Below, one piece after another: positions 1 through 7,239 of a DNA stretch of 41,964 nt; the stretch's first letter is position 1; each line of letters begins with the position of its first letter. This DNA is from CAYTZO01 sp964442525 (GTDB taxonomy: Bacteria > Patescibacteriota > Microgenomatia > UBA10105 > UBA927). The stretch lies in contig CAYTZO010000004.1 of the NCBI GenBank assembly GCA_964442525.1, positions 1 to 41,964 on the forward strand, in the 5' to 3' direction. The translations under genes were made by a program, and so were the position numbers. The notes below the pieces were generated by a model, which was not told where the DNA came from, did not search any database, and worked only from the letters and a program-made list of their open reading frames with translations.

Positions 1-98
1 TTATTGTCCCTGTCGCGCTTGAGGAAGGACAACGGTTTGCAGTGCGGGAAGGCGGCCACACAGTCGGCGCCGGAGCGATAACAAAAATTATTGCCTAA
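1..98 (+). CDS. tuf: Elongation factor Tu, C-terminal end (partial)
   Basis: The first codons of the window, read in the frame starting at base 3, give an EF-Tu C-terminus: a stretch resembling FAVREGGHTVGAGAITKI, followed by IA and TAA at 96-98. This is the end of domain 3 of the GTPase that delivers aminoacyl-tRNA to the ribosome. The 5' part lies outside the window. Only about 31 residues are visible, but the REGG..VGAG..TKI pattern is diagnostic. The gene lies directly upstream of rpsJ on the same strand, the usual str-S10 junction (tuf-rpsJ). Its stop codon falls inside a 20-bp perfect palindrome. Confidence 0.9.
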   Translation, partial: IVPVALEEGQRFAVREGGHTVGAGAITKIIA

Positions 99-115
99 GT
101 GACTTAAGTCACTTA
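96..115. repeat. 20-bp perfect palindrome spanning the tuf stop
   Basis: Bases 96-115 equal their own reverse complement and include the tuf TAA. The core CTTAAG recurs three times at 9-base spacing (103-108, 112-117, 121-126). There is no T-run after it, so it is not a classical terminator. It could be an mRNA processing or stability hairpin between tuf and rpsJ, or a binding site. The function is unknown. Confidence 0.6.
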
Positions 116-140
116 AGTTTCTTAAGCACGTTAATAAATC

Positions 141-449
141 ATGCCAAAAGGGAGAATCCGTGTACGACTCAAAGCGTATGACAGCAGAATCATCGACGAC
201 TGCTGTCAGAAGATACTCGATACCGCAGTACGGACGGGCGCTAGAGTGGTGGGTCCGGTGCCGTTGCCGACGGACCACGAGCACTTTAACGTTGCCCGAA
301 GTCCGTTTATCGATAGGAACAGCCGCGAAGATTTCATGATCCGGACGCACAAACGGCTTATCGATATCATCGAGCCGACCGATAAAACCATTGATCAGCT
401 CATGCACCTGGATCTGCCTGCAGGCGTGGATGTAGAAATTAAAATGTAA
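141..449 (+). CDS. rpsJ: 30S ribosomal protein S10
   Basis: This 102-residue protein has the S10 pattern: a start resembling RIRVRLKAYDSRIID, then GPVPLPT and a RSPFIDRNSREDFMIRTHKR block. S10 sits in the 30S head and also pairs with NusB in antitermination. The length is normal. It is the first gene of the S10 cluster, 42 bases after tuf, and is probably co-transcribed with it. No strong Shine-Dalgarno (SD) sequence is visible before the ATG. It is followed by an unusually long gap (141 bases) for this operon, which holds a hairpin, a promoter candidate and a terminator-like hairpin before rplC. Confidence 0.97.
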   Translation: MPKGRIRVRLKAYDSRIIDDCCQKILDTAVRTGARVVGPVPLPTDHEHFNVARSPFIDRNSREDFMIRTHKRLIDIIEPTDKTIDQLMHLDLPAGVDVEIKM

Positions 450-453
450 TGCG

Positions 454-472
454 GAGCTTCTATTTGAAGCTC
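454..472 (+). repeat. Hairpin after rpsJ
   Basis: A perfect 7-bp stem (454-460 with 466-472) closes a 5-base loop just after the rpsJ stop. The sequence after it is not T-rich, so it is not a clear terminator. It may mark the 3' end of the tuf-rpsJ mRNA or a processing site upstream of the separate rplC promoter. Confidence 0.4.
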
Positions 473-482
473 AGGGGATACT

Positions 483-510
483 TTGATATACTTAATTAGA
501 TTGATATGAC
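483..510 (+). promoter_or_regulatory. Candidate promoter for the rplC operon
   Basis: A -35-like TTGATA (483-488) lies 16 bases before TATGAC (505-510). The latter is preceded by TGA, so the -10 is of the extended TGn type. Transcription would start near 517 and give a leader of about 75 nt. The rpsJ-rplC gap is the longest between any two genes of the ribosomal run, consistent with a real transcription start there. Not tested. Confidence 0.5.
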
Positions 511-559
511 GCAACAGCGAGCATATCGGTAAAGTACATCAAAAGTCTCGATTGAGTCA

Positions 560-590
560 AACGACCTCAACCGAGGTCGTTTTTGTTGTT
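560..590 (+). terminator. Intrinsic-terminator-like hairpin in the rplC leader
   Basis: A 9-bp perfect stem (560-568 with 573-581) with a 4-base loop is followed by TTTTTGTTGTT directly before the rplC ATG at 591. The GAGG in the 3' arm (573-576) is the only SD-like sequence near the start. The hairpin could therefore act as a transcription attenuator or hide the ribosome-binding site. It lies downstream of the candidate promoter at 483-510, not upstream of it, which points to leader control, not to insulation from rpsJ. Confidence 0.55.
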
Positions 591-1211
591 ATGCATGCAT
601 TGTTAGGAATAAAACTAGGTCAGTCGCAAACCTTTACCGAGGACGGGAAGCGTATTCCCGTTACTCTTATTGAGGCCGGCCCGTGTTGGGTAACCCAGGT
701 TACGGATATGGGTGGATATCGAGCCATTCAACTCGGTTTCGGAAATATCAAGCACCCATCAAAGCCACTTATGGGTCACATGAAAAAAGCGGGGTTGGAA
801 GTTAAGCCCCGTTTTTTGCGGACTATCCGCGATACTTCAAGCGGTGAAACCAAAGCCGGCACGGAAATAAAAGTTGCGGACGTGTTTAAGGTCGGCGATA
901 AGGTTCGTGTCATTGGAACTTCTAAGGGAAAAGGCTTTGCAGGGGTAGTGAAGCGGCACCATTTTAAAGGCGGACCGCGGACCCATGGTCAAAGCGACCG
1001 AGAGCGGGCACCCGGATCAATCGGACAAACCACAACCCCCGGAAGAGTCTATCGGGGGAAGCGAATGGCCGGGCACATGGGGGCAGCAACGGTTACCGTC
1101 ACCGGACTCAAAGTGACGGCGGTGGATCCTGTGACCAACACCCTTACGATTAAAGGCGTGATCCCGGGAGGCAAAAAAGCGCTTGTTCTTATAGCAAAAG
1201 ATACTCGCTAA
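591..1211 (+). CDS. rplC: 50S ribosomal protein L3
   Basis: L3 is an early 23S-binding assembly protein that reaches the peptidyl-transferase centre. I place the start at ATG 591 (MHALLGIKLGQSQTF, the normal L3 beginning), not at an upstream in-frame TTG that would translate the leader hairpin. This gives 206 residues. The central loop that enters the ribosome core is clear (GTSKGKGFAGVVKRHHF, then GPRTHGQSDRERAPGSIG). It is the first gene of the main transcript and is separated by 5 bases from rplD. Confidence 0.95.
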   Translation: MHALLGIKLGQSQTFTEDGKRIPVTLIEAGPCWVTQVTDMGGYRAIQLGFGNIKHPSKPLMGHMKKAGLEVKPRFLRTIRDTSSGETKAGTEIKVADVFKVGDKVRVIGTSKGKGFAGVVKRHHFKGGPRTHGQSDRERAPGSIGQTTTPGRVYRGKRMAGHMGAATVTVTGLKVTAVDPVTNTLTIKGVIPGGKKALVLIAKDTR

Positions 1212-1216
1212 TCACT

Positions 1217-2005
1217 ATGGCAGCAAAAACAAAAAAAACTGTCGCAAAAAAAGTTCTTAAAAAGGCAGTCAAAAAGACGGCAACCAAAACCGTGCATAAA
1301 AAGGCCATTAAGACGAAAGTAGCCAGTGCAGTCAAAATTCCGGCAAAGGAAGTGGTTGCCGCGCCAAGGGGTTTGGTTGCATCGGTTACTGATGTCCACG
1401 GGAAGCGGGCCGGTTCGATTACACTTCCGGCAGAACTGTTTGCCGCAAAAGTCAATAAAAAACTTCTCGCCCAGTCGGTGCGCGTCTATCTTTCCCGACA
1501 ACGAACCGGAAACGCTTCAACCAAAACCCGCGGAGAAGTCGAAGGGTCGACGAGAAAAATTTATCGCCAAAAAGGCACAGGACGAGCTCGCCACGGAGCA
1601 ATCCGCGCCCCCATTTTCCGGGGAGGCGGGATTGTATTTGGTCCAAGACCACGGGATTTCAGCTTGTCGATACCCAAAAAAATGCAGCGGCTGGCTCTTG
1701 CCAGCGCATTAACAGCACAATATACCGACGGCAATGTCCATATCATTGACGGTCTCGAGCATCTTGAACCAAAAACGAAATTTATGGCCGCCGCAATTGA
1801 TGCAAATACCCAAAAACGACCGATTCTTCTTATCGTTTCTCCGCATAGTCCCACTGTTGTCCGCGCTGCGCGCAACATCGCAGACGTTGAAATAATTCAG
1901 GCAAATAACTTAAGTCCCTATATGTCCCTTTCTCATGCATCACTCCTTTTTACGAAAGCTGCGATTGCCCTCCTTAAAGAAACATTTGTGGGAAAAACCG
2001 TATGA
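1217..2005 (+). CDS. rplD: 50S ribosomal protein L4 with Lys/Ala-rich N-terminal extension
   Basis: L4 binds domain I of 23S rRNA and lines the exit tunnel. The conserved core starts near residue 50 (VTDVHGKRAGSITLP). It holds the tunnel-loop signature KTRGEVEGSTRKIYRQKGTG and then GRARHGAIRAPIFRGGG. The first 45 or so residues are an added, highly basic tail (repeated KKxxK, AVKK, HKKAIKTK) that is absent from typical L4 of about 205 residues, so the total of 262 is long. The tail is low-complexity and probably disordered, which would give extra rRNA contacts. The stop overlaps the rplW start (ATGA). Confidence 0.95.
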   Translation: MAAKTKKTVAKKVLKKAVKKTATKTVHKKAIKTKVASAVKIPAKEVVAAPRGLVASVTDVHGKRAGSITLPAELFAAKVNKKLLAQSVRVYLSRQRTGNASTKTRGEVEGSTRKIYRQKGTGRARHGAIRAPIFRGGGIVFGPRPRDFSLSIPKKMQRLALASALTAQYTDGNVHIIDGLEHLEPKTKFMAAAIDANTQKRPILLIVSPHSPTVVRAARNIADVEIIQANNLSPYMSLSHASLLFTKAAIALLKETFVGKTV

Positions 2006-2322
2006 AGCACATCATCAAACTTCCGCGCATGACGGAAAAATCATTATTGCTCGCGAGCCGCGGGTGGTATACGTTTGCGGTTCATTCGGATGCAGACAAA
2101 AAAACGATCGCCAGAGAGGTGAGCGGCCTTTATAACGTTACTGTGGTAAACGTGCGAACGGTCAGTGTGCACGGCAAAGAGCGCCGGGTGGGCAGATTTA
2201 TGAGGAAGGTCAGGAAGCCTGACTGGAAAAAGGCACTGGTAAAGCTCAAAGCAGGACAAAAAATCGATGCATTTGAAGTGACGAGCGAAGGAGAATCGAA
2301 ACCAGCTCCAAAAGCAAAATAA
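2002..2322 (+). CDS. rplW: 50S ribosomal protein L23
   Basis: L23 lies at the tunnel exit and docks trigger factor, SRP and the Sec channel. The 106-residue product shows the pattern MTEKSLLLAS...YTFAVHSDADKKTIAREV, then VVNVRTVSVHGKERRVGRF, as in L23. It overlaps rplD by four bases (ATGA), which suggests translational coupling. The C-terminus ends in a short Lys/Pro/Ala tail. No anomalies were seen. Confidence 0.95.
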   Translation: MKHIIKLPRMTEKSLLLASRGWYTFAVHSDADKKTIAREVSGLYNVTVVNVRTVSVHGKERRVGRFMRKVRKPDWKKALVKLKAGQKIDAFEVTSEGESKPAPKAK

Positions 2323-2323
2323 C

Positions 2324-3079
2324 ATGAATACAATTGTCATACGCCATTTGCGCGAGATTTTGCCCAAAAATTCAGGGAGAGACGTCCAAGGGCACGTCTC
2401 GGTACGGCATCAGGGCGGACGGCACAAACGATACTATCGTGTGATTGATTGGAAGAGACGAAAAGACGGCGTACCGGCTAAGGTTGTCGCGATTGAGTAC
2501 GATCCAAATCGTTCAGCGGGCATTGCGCTGTTACAATACCGAGACGGCGAAAAGCGATACATTTTGGCGCCGATCGGGCTAAAGGCTGGGGACAGAGTGG
2601 AAAGCGGGAAAAATATAGATGCAAAAGCAGGCAACGCCATGCCCTTGGGATCCATGCCGGTCGGCACCATCGTACATGCAGTGGAAATTGTGCCAGGGGG
2701 CGGTGCAAAACTTATGCGAAGCGCCGGGGCGGCGGCAACCGTACTTGCCAAAGATGAAGGCATGGTACAATTGAAGCTTCCGAGCGGCGAAATCCGTAAG
2801 TTCCATGTTCAATCACGCGCAACAGTCGGTTCTGTCGGAAACATCGAATGGAAAAATAGGGTGCTTGGGAAAGCCGGCGCGTCTCGCCATGCAGGGAGAC
2901 GCCCTACAGTACGTGGAGTTTCGCAAAATCCGAGGACTCATCCGCACGGCGGCGGAGAAGGAAGAAGCGGCATAGGCATGCCGTCACCCAAGAGCCCGTG
3001 GGGAAAGCATACGCTTGGATTTAAAACTCGAAAGAAGCGAAAATATAGTGATAAGTTGATTATTCAAAGAAGGAAATAA
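2324..3079 (+). CDS. rplB: 50S ribosomal protein L2 (short form)
   Basis: L2 is needed for subunit joining and peptidyl-transferase activity. This one has 251 residues, against about 275 in most bacteria. The N-terminal 25 residues or so are missing, so the protein starts near the GHVSVRHQGGRHKRYYR block (about residue 24). The OB and SH3-like domains and the catalytic-centre loop around THPHGGGEGRSGIG are intact, including the His that corresponds to the essential His of the HPHGGGEG motif. The reduced N-terminus fits CPR ribosomes. One base separates it from rplW. Confidence 0.95.
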   Translation: MNTIVIRHLREILPKNSGRDVQGHVSVRHQGGRHKRYYRVIDWKRRKDGVPAKVVAIEYDPNRSAGIALLQYRDGEKRYILAPIGLKAGDRVESGKNIDAKAGNAMPLGSMPVGTIVHAVEIVPGGGAKLMRSAGAAATVLAKDEGMVQLKLPSGEIRKFHVQSRATVGSVGNIEWKNRVLGKAGASRHAGRRPTVRGVSQNPRTHPHGGGEGRSGIGMPSPKSPWGKHTLGFKTRKKRKYSDKLIIQRRK

Positions 3080-3095
3080 AAATAAGAATTTTTGG

Positions 3096-3125
3096 TTCAA
3101 AGCTAGATTAATAGTTAGCTTTGAA
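3096..3125 (+). repeat. Hairpin between rplB and rpsS
   Basis: A perfect 10-bp stem (3096-3105 with 3116-3125) with a 10-base AT-rich loop fills most of the 64-base gap. It has no T-run, so it is more likely an RNA processing or pausing element than a terminator. Most other gaps in this run are under 30 bases. Confidence 0.5.
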
Positions 3126-3143
3126 TTGAAGCTTTAAACTAAT

Positions 3144-3428
3144 ATGGCACGGTCAAGCAAAAAAGGACCATATATAGACAAAAACTTACTTGCCAAAGTA
3201 AACAAACAAAAGGCAGGGGGAGACCGCTCACCCATTAAAACCTGGTCGCGTGACAGCCAAATTCCGCCTGAGTTTGTCGGACACAAATTTGCGGTGCATA
3301 ACGGCAAAAATTTTATAGAAATATTTATCAGCGAAGCCATGGTTGGACACAGGCTCGGGGAGTTTGCTCCAACCAGATACTTCCATGGTCACGGACAGGT
3401 GACCAAGAGAGTACTGGAAAAGACATAA
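3144..3428 (+). CDS. rpsS: 30S ribosomal protein S19
   Basis: S19 is in the 30S head beside S13 and takes part in the A-site finger bridge. The 94-residue product begins MARSSKKGPYIDKNLL and holds IKTWSRDSQIPPEFVG, AVHNGKNFIEIFI and the C-terminal GHRLGEFAPTRYFHGHG, all typical. The length is normal. It follows the 64-base gap with the hairpin after rplB and precedes rplV by 37 bases. Confidence 0.96.
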   Translation: MARSSKKGPYIDKNLLAKVNKQKAGGDRSPIKTWSRDSQIPPEFVGHKFAVHNGKNFIEIFISEAMVGHRLGEFAPTRYFHGHGQVTKRVLEKT

Positions 3429-3465
3429 AAAGAAGCCTAGGGGGTTTAGTTTATTTAGCAAAACT

Positions 3466-3810
3466 ATGGAATACAGAGCGATTGCGAAATACATAAAGGT
3501 CAGTCCGCGGAAGATGCGGATGCTCGCAGGCGAACTACGGGGGAAAAACGCGGATGCAGTCATCGCGGTACTTTCTGCCATGCGTCAGCATGCGGCCCGG
3601 CTGCTTCTGCCGGTAGTACGTGCTGCCGTTGCAAATGCAAAGGTGAAAAATACGACCCTGGGGGAGCTAAGGGTAAAGACGATTGATGTACTCGAAGGCC
3701 CTGTAGCGAAACGGTATCACGCAGTGAGCCGCGGCATGGGGCACTCCTATAAAAAGCGGATGACGCATGTTCGTATTATTGTTGCAGAAGAGGAGAAGAA
3801 AAAGGAATAA
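3466..3810 (+). CDS. rplV: 50S ribosomal protein L22
   Basis: L22 touches all six 23S domains, and its beta-hairpin lines the exit tunnel. The 114-residue sequence shows YIKVSPRKMRMLAGELRG at the start. The hairpin region is VLEGPVAKRYHAVSRGMGHSY, with the normal basic tip, followed by RMTHVRIIV. The length is typical. It is tightly linked to rpsC (3 bases). Confidence 0.95.
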   Translation: MEYRAIAKYIKVSPRKMRMLAGELRGKNADAVIAVLSAMRQHAARLLLPVVRAAVANAKVKNTTLGELRVKTIDVLEGPVAKRYHAVSRGMGHSYKKRMTHVRIIVAEEEKKKE

Positions 3811-3813
3811 TCT

Positions 3814-4476
3814 ATGGGACAAAAAATTCATCCAAAAGGATTTCGGCTCGGCCAAGCATTTACCTGGTCTTCGCGCTGGTTTGCCGACAAGAAACGATAC
3901 AAGACCCTCCTTATTGAGGACGTGAAGATCAGAAATCTGTTGGCCCAAAAGCTCAAGATGGCAGGGCTCGAGTCGACGGAAATCGAACGGTCTATTAACA
4001 AGGTAAAAATTACTCTCCATGTTTCTCGTCCTGGAGTTGTGATCGGACGAGGAGGCAGTGGACTTGAAGAGATAAAAAAATATCTTGAAAGATTTCTTCT
4101 TACTCACGCAGCGGCTCAAGGGAAAAGGAGCGACGCAATGAGAATAAAGCTCGAAGTATCCGTTGAGCCGGTAAAAGAGCCAAACTTATCCGCCCAACTT
4201 GTCGCACAAACGATTGCGGATCAACTGGTGAAGCGCCTGCCGCATAAACGCGTAGCGAATCAGGCAATTGATCGTGTGATGTCCGCAGGGGCCAGGGGCG
4301 TACGGATTCTCCTTGCCGGCAGAATCGGTGGGGCGGAAATTTCCAGAAAAGAAAAATTCCAGTCAGGCACCGTACCTCTTTCCACAATTCGCGAAAATGT
4401 GGACCATGCCACGGTTGCGGCATTAACGAAGTCTGGATACGTTGGCGTAAAAGTATGGATATGCAGAAAACAGTAA
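3814..4476 (+). CDS. rpsC: 30S ribosomal protein S3
   Basis: S3 forms part of the mRNA entry tunnel and its helicase activity. The 220-residue product begins MGQKIHPKGFRLG. It has a type II KH domain with the GRGG loop at residues 78-81 (VVIGRGGSGLEEIKKYL) and the C-terminal ISRKEKFQSGTVPLSTIRENVDHA block. The length is at the low end of normal. A 71-base gap with a stem-loop and T-run follows before rplP. Confidence 0.96.
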   Translation: MGQKIHPKGFRLGQAFTWSSRWFADKKRYKTLLIEDVKIRNLLAQKLKMAGLESTEIERSINKVKITLHVSRPGVVIGRGGSGLEEIKKYLERFLLTHAAAQGKRSDAMRIKLEVSVEPVKEPNLSAQLVAQTIADQLVKRLPHKRVANQAIDRVMSAGARGVRILLAGRIGGAEISRKEKFQSGTVPLSTIRENVDHATVAALTKSGYVGVKVWICRKQ

Positions 4477-4479
4477 ATA

Positions 4480-4536
4480 GTAAACAGAAAACAGAAAAAG
4501 AGAAAAACAATTCTGCGAACTGTTTACCGTTTTTTC
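4480..4536 (+). repeat. Large-loop inverted repeat with T-run between rpsC and rplP
   Basis: An 8-bp stem (4480-4487 with 4520-4527) encloses about 32 bases and is followed by CGTTTTTTCTTT. The loop and its left side are built from imperfect copies of CAGAAAACAG (4464-4473, 4485-4494). With such a long loop it would be a weak terminator. It looks more like a small dispersed A-rich repeat between genes. Confidence 0.4.
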
Positions 4537-4547
4537 TTTACTAATCT

Positions 4548-4955
4548 ATGTTGGTACCAAAACGGGCAAAATTCAGGAAGGCATTTAGAGGCAAAAGGGC
4601 CGGGATATCGATCCGTGCTTCTCGCGTGGATTTTGGCGAATACGGACTGAAGGCCGTTTCCAACGGTTGGGTACAAAGTAAGCAAATTGAATCCGCGAGG
4701 AAAGCGATCATGCACTCGATCAGACGCGGAGGAAGGCTCTGGATCAGGATTTTTCCAGATAAGCCAATCACGAAAAAGCCCCCGGAGACGCGGATGGGGA
4801 GTGGGAAAGGCGATGTGTACGAGTACGTTGCCGTTGTCAGGCCGGGGAGAGTCATGTTTGAAATGGGAGGAGTGACGAGGGAGCAGGCAGAAGAAGCCCT
4901 CCGACTTGCGGCAGCGAAACTTCCCATCAGAAGTAAATTTGTGATTAAAACATAA
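4548..4955 (+). CDS. rplP: 50S ribosomal protein L16
   Basis: L16 organises the A-site region of the 50S. The sequence has the expected order: KFRKAFRGKRAG, a GxYGLKA-like block (EYGLKAVSNGWV), ESARKAIMHSIRRGGRLWIRIFPDKPITKKPPETRMGSGKG in pieces, and RPGRVMFEMGGVT. The 135-residue length is normal. It is followed at 4 bases by rpmC. Confidence 0.96.
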   Translation: MLVPKRAKFRKAFRGKRAGISIRASRVDFGEYGLKAVSNGWVQSKQIESARKAIMHSIRRGGRLWIRIFPDKPITKKPPETRMGSGKGDVYEYVAVVRPGRVMFEMGGVTREQAEEALRLAAAKLPIRSKFVIKT

Positions 4956-4959
4956 CCGT

Positions 4960-5166
4960 ATGAAAAAGAAAGAAAAACAACAGTTGCACGCACAAAACCT
5001 GAGCGACGTAACCAAACTCATTGCAGAAGCCGAAAAAAAGATACAAGAAGCGGCACGGGATCGTTTTACCAAACCGGCAAAAGACGTGCACGTCATAAAA
5101 AAACTGCGCAAGCGGCTGGCAACGCTCAGAACGGTCGCACGCGAGAAGGAGTTACCTCATGCATAA
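4960..5166 (+). CDS. rpmC: 50S ribosomal protein L29
   Basis: This is a small (68-residue) two-helix protein near the tunnel exit. It has the L29 layout: an acidic/basic helix with E/K/A repeats, then KDVHVIKKLRKRLATLRTV, matching the usual K.I...IARL.T pattern. Sequence conservation in L29 is low, so the call also rests on its fixed place between rplP and rpsQ. It overlaps rpsQ by 8 bases. Confidence 0.9.
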   Translation: MKKKEKQQLHAQNLSDVTKLIAEAEKKIQEAARDRFTKPAKDVHVIKKLRKRLATLRTVAREKELPHA

Positions 5167-5407
5167 AGAAACGAAGACAAAAAAAGAGATTATCGGTACC
5201 GTTGTCTCCACGGCAATGAAAAATACGGTTGTGGTGAGCATCGCGCGTTCATGGCATCACCCCGTCTATAAAAAAGCGCTTAAGCGTGATCGAAAGCTCG
5301 CCGCGCACGTCGAAGGGATAGAGCTTTCCCGCGGCGACAAAGTAAAAATCATTGGGACACGGCCGATCAGTAAAACAAAAAAATATAAAGTTGTTGCAAA
5401 AGTATGA
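5159..5407 (+). CDS. rpsQ: 30S ribosomal protein S17
   Basis: S17 is an OB-fold 16S-binding assembly protein. The 82-residue product has GTVVSTAMKNTVVVSI, HPVYKKALKR.RKLAAHVE and GDKVKIIGTRPISKTKKYKVV, all S17 hallmarks. It overlaps rpmC by 8 bases and rplN by 4 bases (ATGA), so the three genes are probably translationally coupled. Confidence 0.96.
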   Translation: MHKETKTKKEIIGTVVSTAMKNTVVVSIARSWHHPVYKKALKRDRKLAAHVEGIELSRGDKVKIIGTRPISKTKKYKVVAKV

Positions 5408-5778
5408 TTCAAAGACGCACGTCGTTGACCGTAGCAGATAATTCAGGAGCACAGAAAGTCGTGGTGACGCATATTTACGGCTCATCGAAGCGACTCAAGG
5501 CCGGGCTGGGCGATATCGTGCAGGCTGTGGTAAAAAAAGCAGATCCGACCGGACTCGTGAAGGAAGATGAACTTGTTAAGATGGTTATCGTCCGCGTGCA
5601 TAAAGAGCATCGGCGCAGTGACGGATCATATATCCGTTTTGACGATAACGCCGGCGTGGTGATCGATAACGAAAAAGACAAAAATTCCAGGGGGAGCCGT
5701 GTGTTCGGACCGATCGCTCGCGAAATTAAAGATCGTGGATTTGATAAAATCGTAAGCCTGGCAGCGGAAGTCTATTAA
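5404..5778 (+). CDS. rplN: 50S ribosomal protein L14
   Basis: L14 forms intersubunit bridges with 16S rRNA. The sequence follows the family closely: MIQRRTSLTVADNSGAQ, GDIVQAVVKKADPTG, VIVRVHKEHRRSDGSYIRFD, NAGVVI, and GSRVFGPIAREIKDRGF. The 124 residues match the usual 122. It starts inside the rpsQ stop (ATGA). Confidence 0.97.
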   Translation: MIQRRTSLTVADNSGAQKVVVTHIYGSSKRLKAGLGDIVQAVVKKADPTGLVKEDELVKMVIVRVHKEHRRSDGSYIRFDDNAGVVIDNEKDKNSRGSRVFGPIAREIKDRGFDKIVSLAAEVY

Positions 5779-5784
5779 CCAGAT

Positions 5785-6090
5785 ATGAAACTCAAAAAAG
5801 GCGATAACGTTCTTGTGACCATCGGTAAAGACAAAGGCCGAAAAGGGAAAGTGGAGCAGGTGAACCCAAACAGGAACTCGGTACTCGTGACGGGCGTTAA
5901 TGTTTACAAGCGCCATCTCAAAAAACGCGATGAGCAGCATCCAGGGGGCATTGTAGATTTTCCCCGGCCGCTTAGTGTGGCAAAGGTAGCCCTTATCTGT
6001 CCAAAATGCGGCAAGGCCACAAGAGTGGGCTATCTCATGACAAAGGGAGAAAAGGTGCGCATTTGTAAGAAATGTGAGCAAAAAATATAA
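5785..6090 (+). CDS. rplX: 50S ribosomal protein L24 with C-terminal zinc ribbon
   Basis: L24 is an assembly initiator with a KOW domain (KKGDNVLVTIGKDKGRKGKV, then VNVYKRHLKK). The 101-residue product ends in a four-cysteine ribbon: C72, C75, C94 and C97 (CPKCGKATRVGY, then CKKC). Many L24 proteins keep this zinc site, while E. coli L24 has lost it. It lies between rplN (6 bases) and rplE (2 bases). Confidence 0.96.
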   Translation: MKLKKGDNVLVTIGKDKGRKGKVEQVNPNRNSVLVTGVNVYKRHLKKRDEQHPGGIVDFPRPLSVAKVALICPKCGKATRVGYLMTKGEKVRICKKCEQKI

Positions 6091-6092
6091 CC

Positions 6093-6650
6093 ATGAATAC
6101 ATTACAAGAAACATACAAAAAGACTATTGTTCCGACGCTTATGAAAGAGCTCAATTGCAAAAGCGTCATGGCAGTACCGCAGCTTGTTAAAATAATCGTC
6201 AACTGCGGCATGGGGAGAGAATCGCTTAAAGACAAAAAAACTCTTGAATCCATGGCAACGCAGCTTGGCGTTATTACCGGTCAGAAGCCAGCGGTGACCA
6301 GAGCCAAGCGGGCTATTGCGACGTTTAAGCTCCGTGCGGGGGATGCCATTGGGCTCAAAGTTACCCTTCGGGGAAAACGCATGTATGACTTTTTCACAAA
6401 ACTGGTGATGATTGCCTTGCCGCGTGTCCGTGATTTCCGCGGCGTATCAACAAAAAGTTTTGACGGGAAAGGTAACTATACCTTGGGGATTAGTGACCAG
6501 ACGATTTTTCCCGAACTTGAGTATAGGCTGGTAGATAGAGTTCGAGGATTTGAGATCGTTGTGGTTACGTCGGCAAAGACAGACGCCGCAGCAAAAAAAC
6601 TATTAGAGCTCTTAGGTATGCCGTTTGAGAAAACCGGGAGGAATGCATAA
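6093..6650 (+). CDS. rplE: 50S ribosomal protein L5
   Basis: L5 carries 5S rRNA and contacts the P-site tRNA. The 185 residues include PQLVKIIVNCGMG, GQKPAVTRAKRAIATFKLRAG, GLKVTLRGKRMYDF and the C-terminal VRDFRGVSTKSFDGKGNYTLGI block. The length is normal. It is tightly spaced with rplX and rpsN. Confidence 0.97.
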   Translation: MNTLQETYKKTIVPTLMKELNCKSVMAVPQLVKIIVNCGMGRESLKDKKTLESMATQLGVITGQKPAVTRAKRAIATFKLRAGDAIGLKVTLRGKRMYDFFTKLVMIALPRVRDFRGVSTKSFDGKGNYTLGISDQTIFPELEYRLVDRVRGFEIVVVTSAKTDAAAKKLLELLGMPFEKTGRNA

Positions 6651-6652
6651 CT

Positions 6653-6838
6653 ATGGCAAAAACATCTGACATTGTTAAATTTAAGAAAAAACAAAAATAC
6701 GATGTTCGGTTTCGAAACCGTTGTATGCTCTGCGGAAGATCGCGGGGATATATGCGCAAGTTCGGCATCTGCCGCATTTGCTTCCGTGAACGCGCTCACC
6801 GCGGGGAACTGCCTGGCGTCATGAAAGGATCGTGGTAA
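6653..6838 (+). CDS. rpsN: 30S ribosomal protein S14, zinc-binding (type Z)
   Basis: This 61-residue S14 has the zinc ligands C24, C27, C40 and C43 (CMLCGRSRGYMRKFGICRIC), followed by the usual FRERAHRGELPGVMKGSW end. S14 completes the 30S head with S3 and S10. The short zinc form is the ancestral C+ type. It lies 2 bases after rplE and 4 before rpsH. Confidence 0.97.
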   Translation: MAKTSDIVKFKKKQKYDVRFRNRCMLCGRSRGYMRKFGICRICFRERAHRGELPGVMKGSW

Positions 6839-6842
6839 GACT

Positions 6843-7235
6843 ATGGTAACTGATCCAATAGGAGATTTACTCATTCAGATAAAAAATGCGACCCAAGCCA
6901 ATAAAAGGACGGTTGATGTGCCGTACTCAAAAATGAAGGAGAGGGTAGCGAAAATTCTGGTTGAGGAGGGGTATCTTAGATCTGTTTCGCAAAAAGGGGA
7001 ACTGCCGATGGCGCATCTTCATATCGAACTTGCCTATGAGGGCAAAACGCCGGTGGTCACAAACCTTAAGCGGGTAAGCAGACCCGGCATGCGTTGGTAT
7101 ATTCGAGGGAAGCAAATCCCGCTCGTGATGGGAGGAATGGGCATATCCATTGTTTCTACGCCACAGGGAGTCATGACGGGAAAAGCTGCAAAAGCAAAAG
7201 GGATCGGCGGAGAACTTTTGTGTGAAGTTTGGTAA
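6843..7235 (+). CDS. rpsH: 30S ribosomal protein S8
   Basis: S8 binds the central domain of 16S rRNA and in E. coli also represses the spc operon by binding mRNA. The 130-residue sequence has DPIGDLLIQIKNA, VPYSKMKERVAKILVEEGYL, KRVSRPGMRWY and the C-terminal GISIVSTPQGVMTGKAAKAKGIGGELL. All of this is typical. Confidence 0.97.
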   Translation: MVTDPIGDLLIQIKNATQANKRTVDVPYSKMKERVAKILVEEGYLRSVSQKGELPMAHLHIELAYEGKTPVVTNLKRVSRPGMRWYIRGKQIPLVMGGMGISIVSTPQGVMTGKAAKAKGIGGELLCEVW

Positions 7236-7239
7236 ACCT

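Noticed and set aside
1189..1878. Several - strand frames over rplD
   Set aside because: They are shadows of an L4 gene with clear family signatures.
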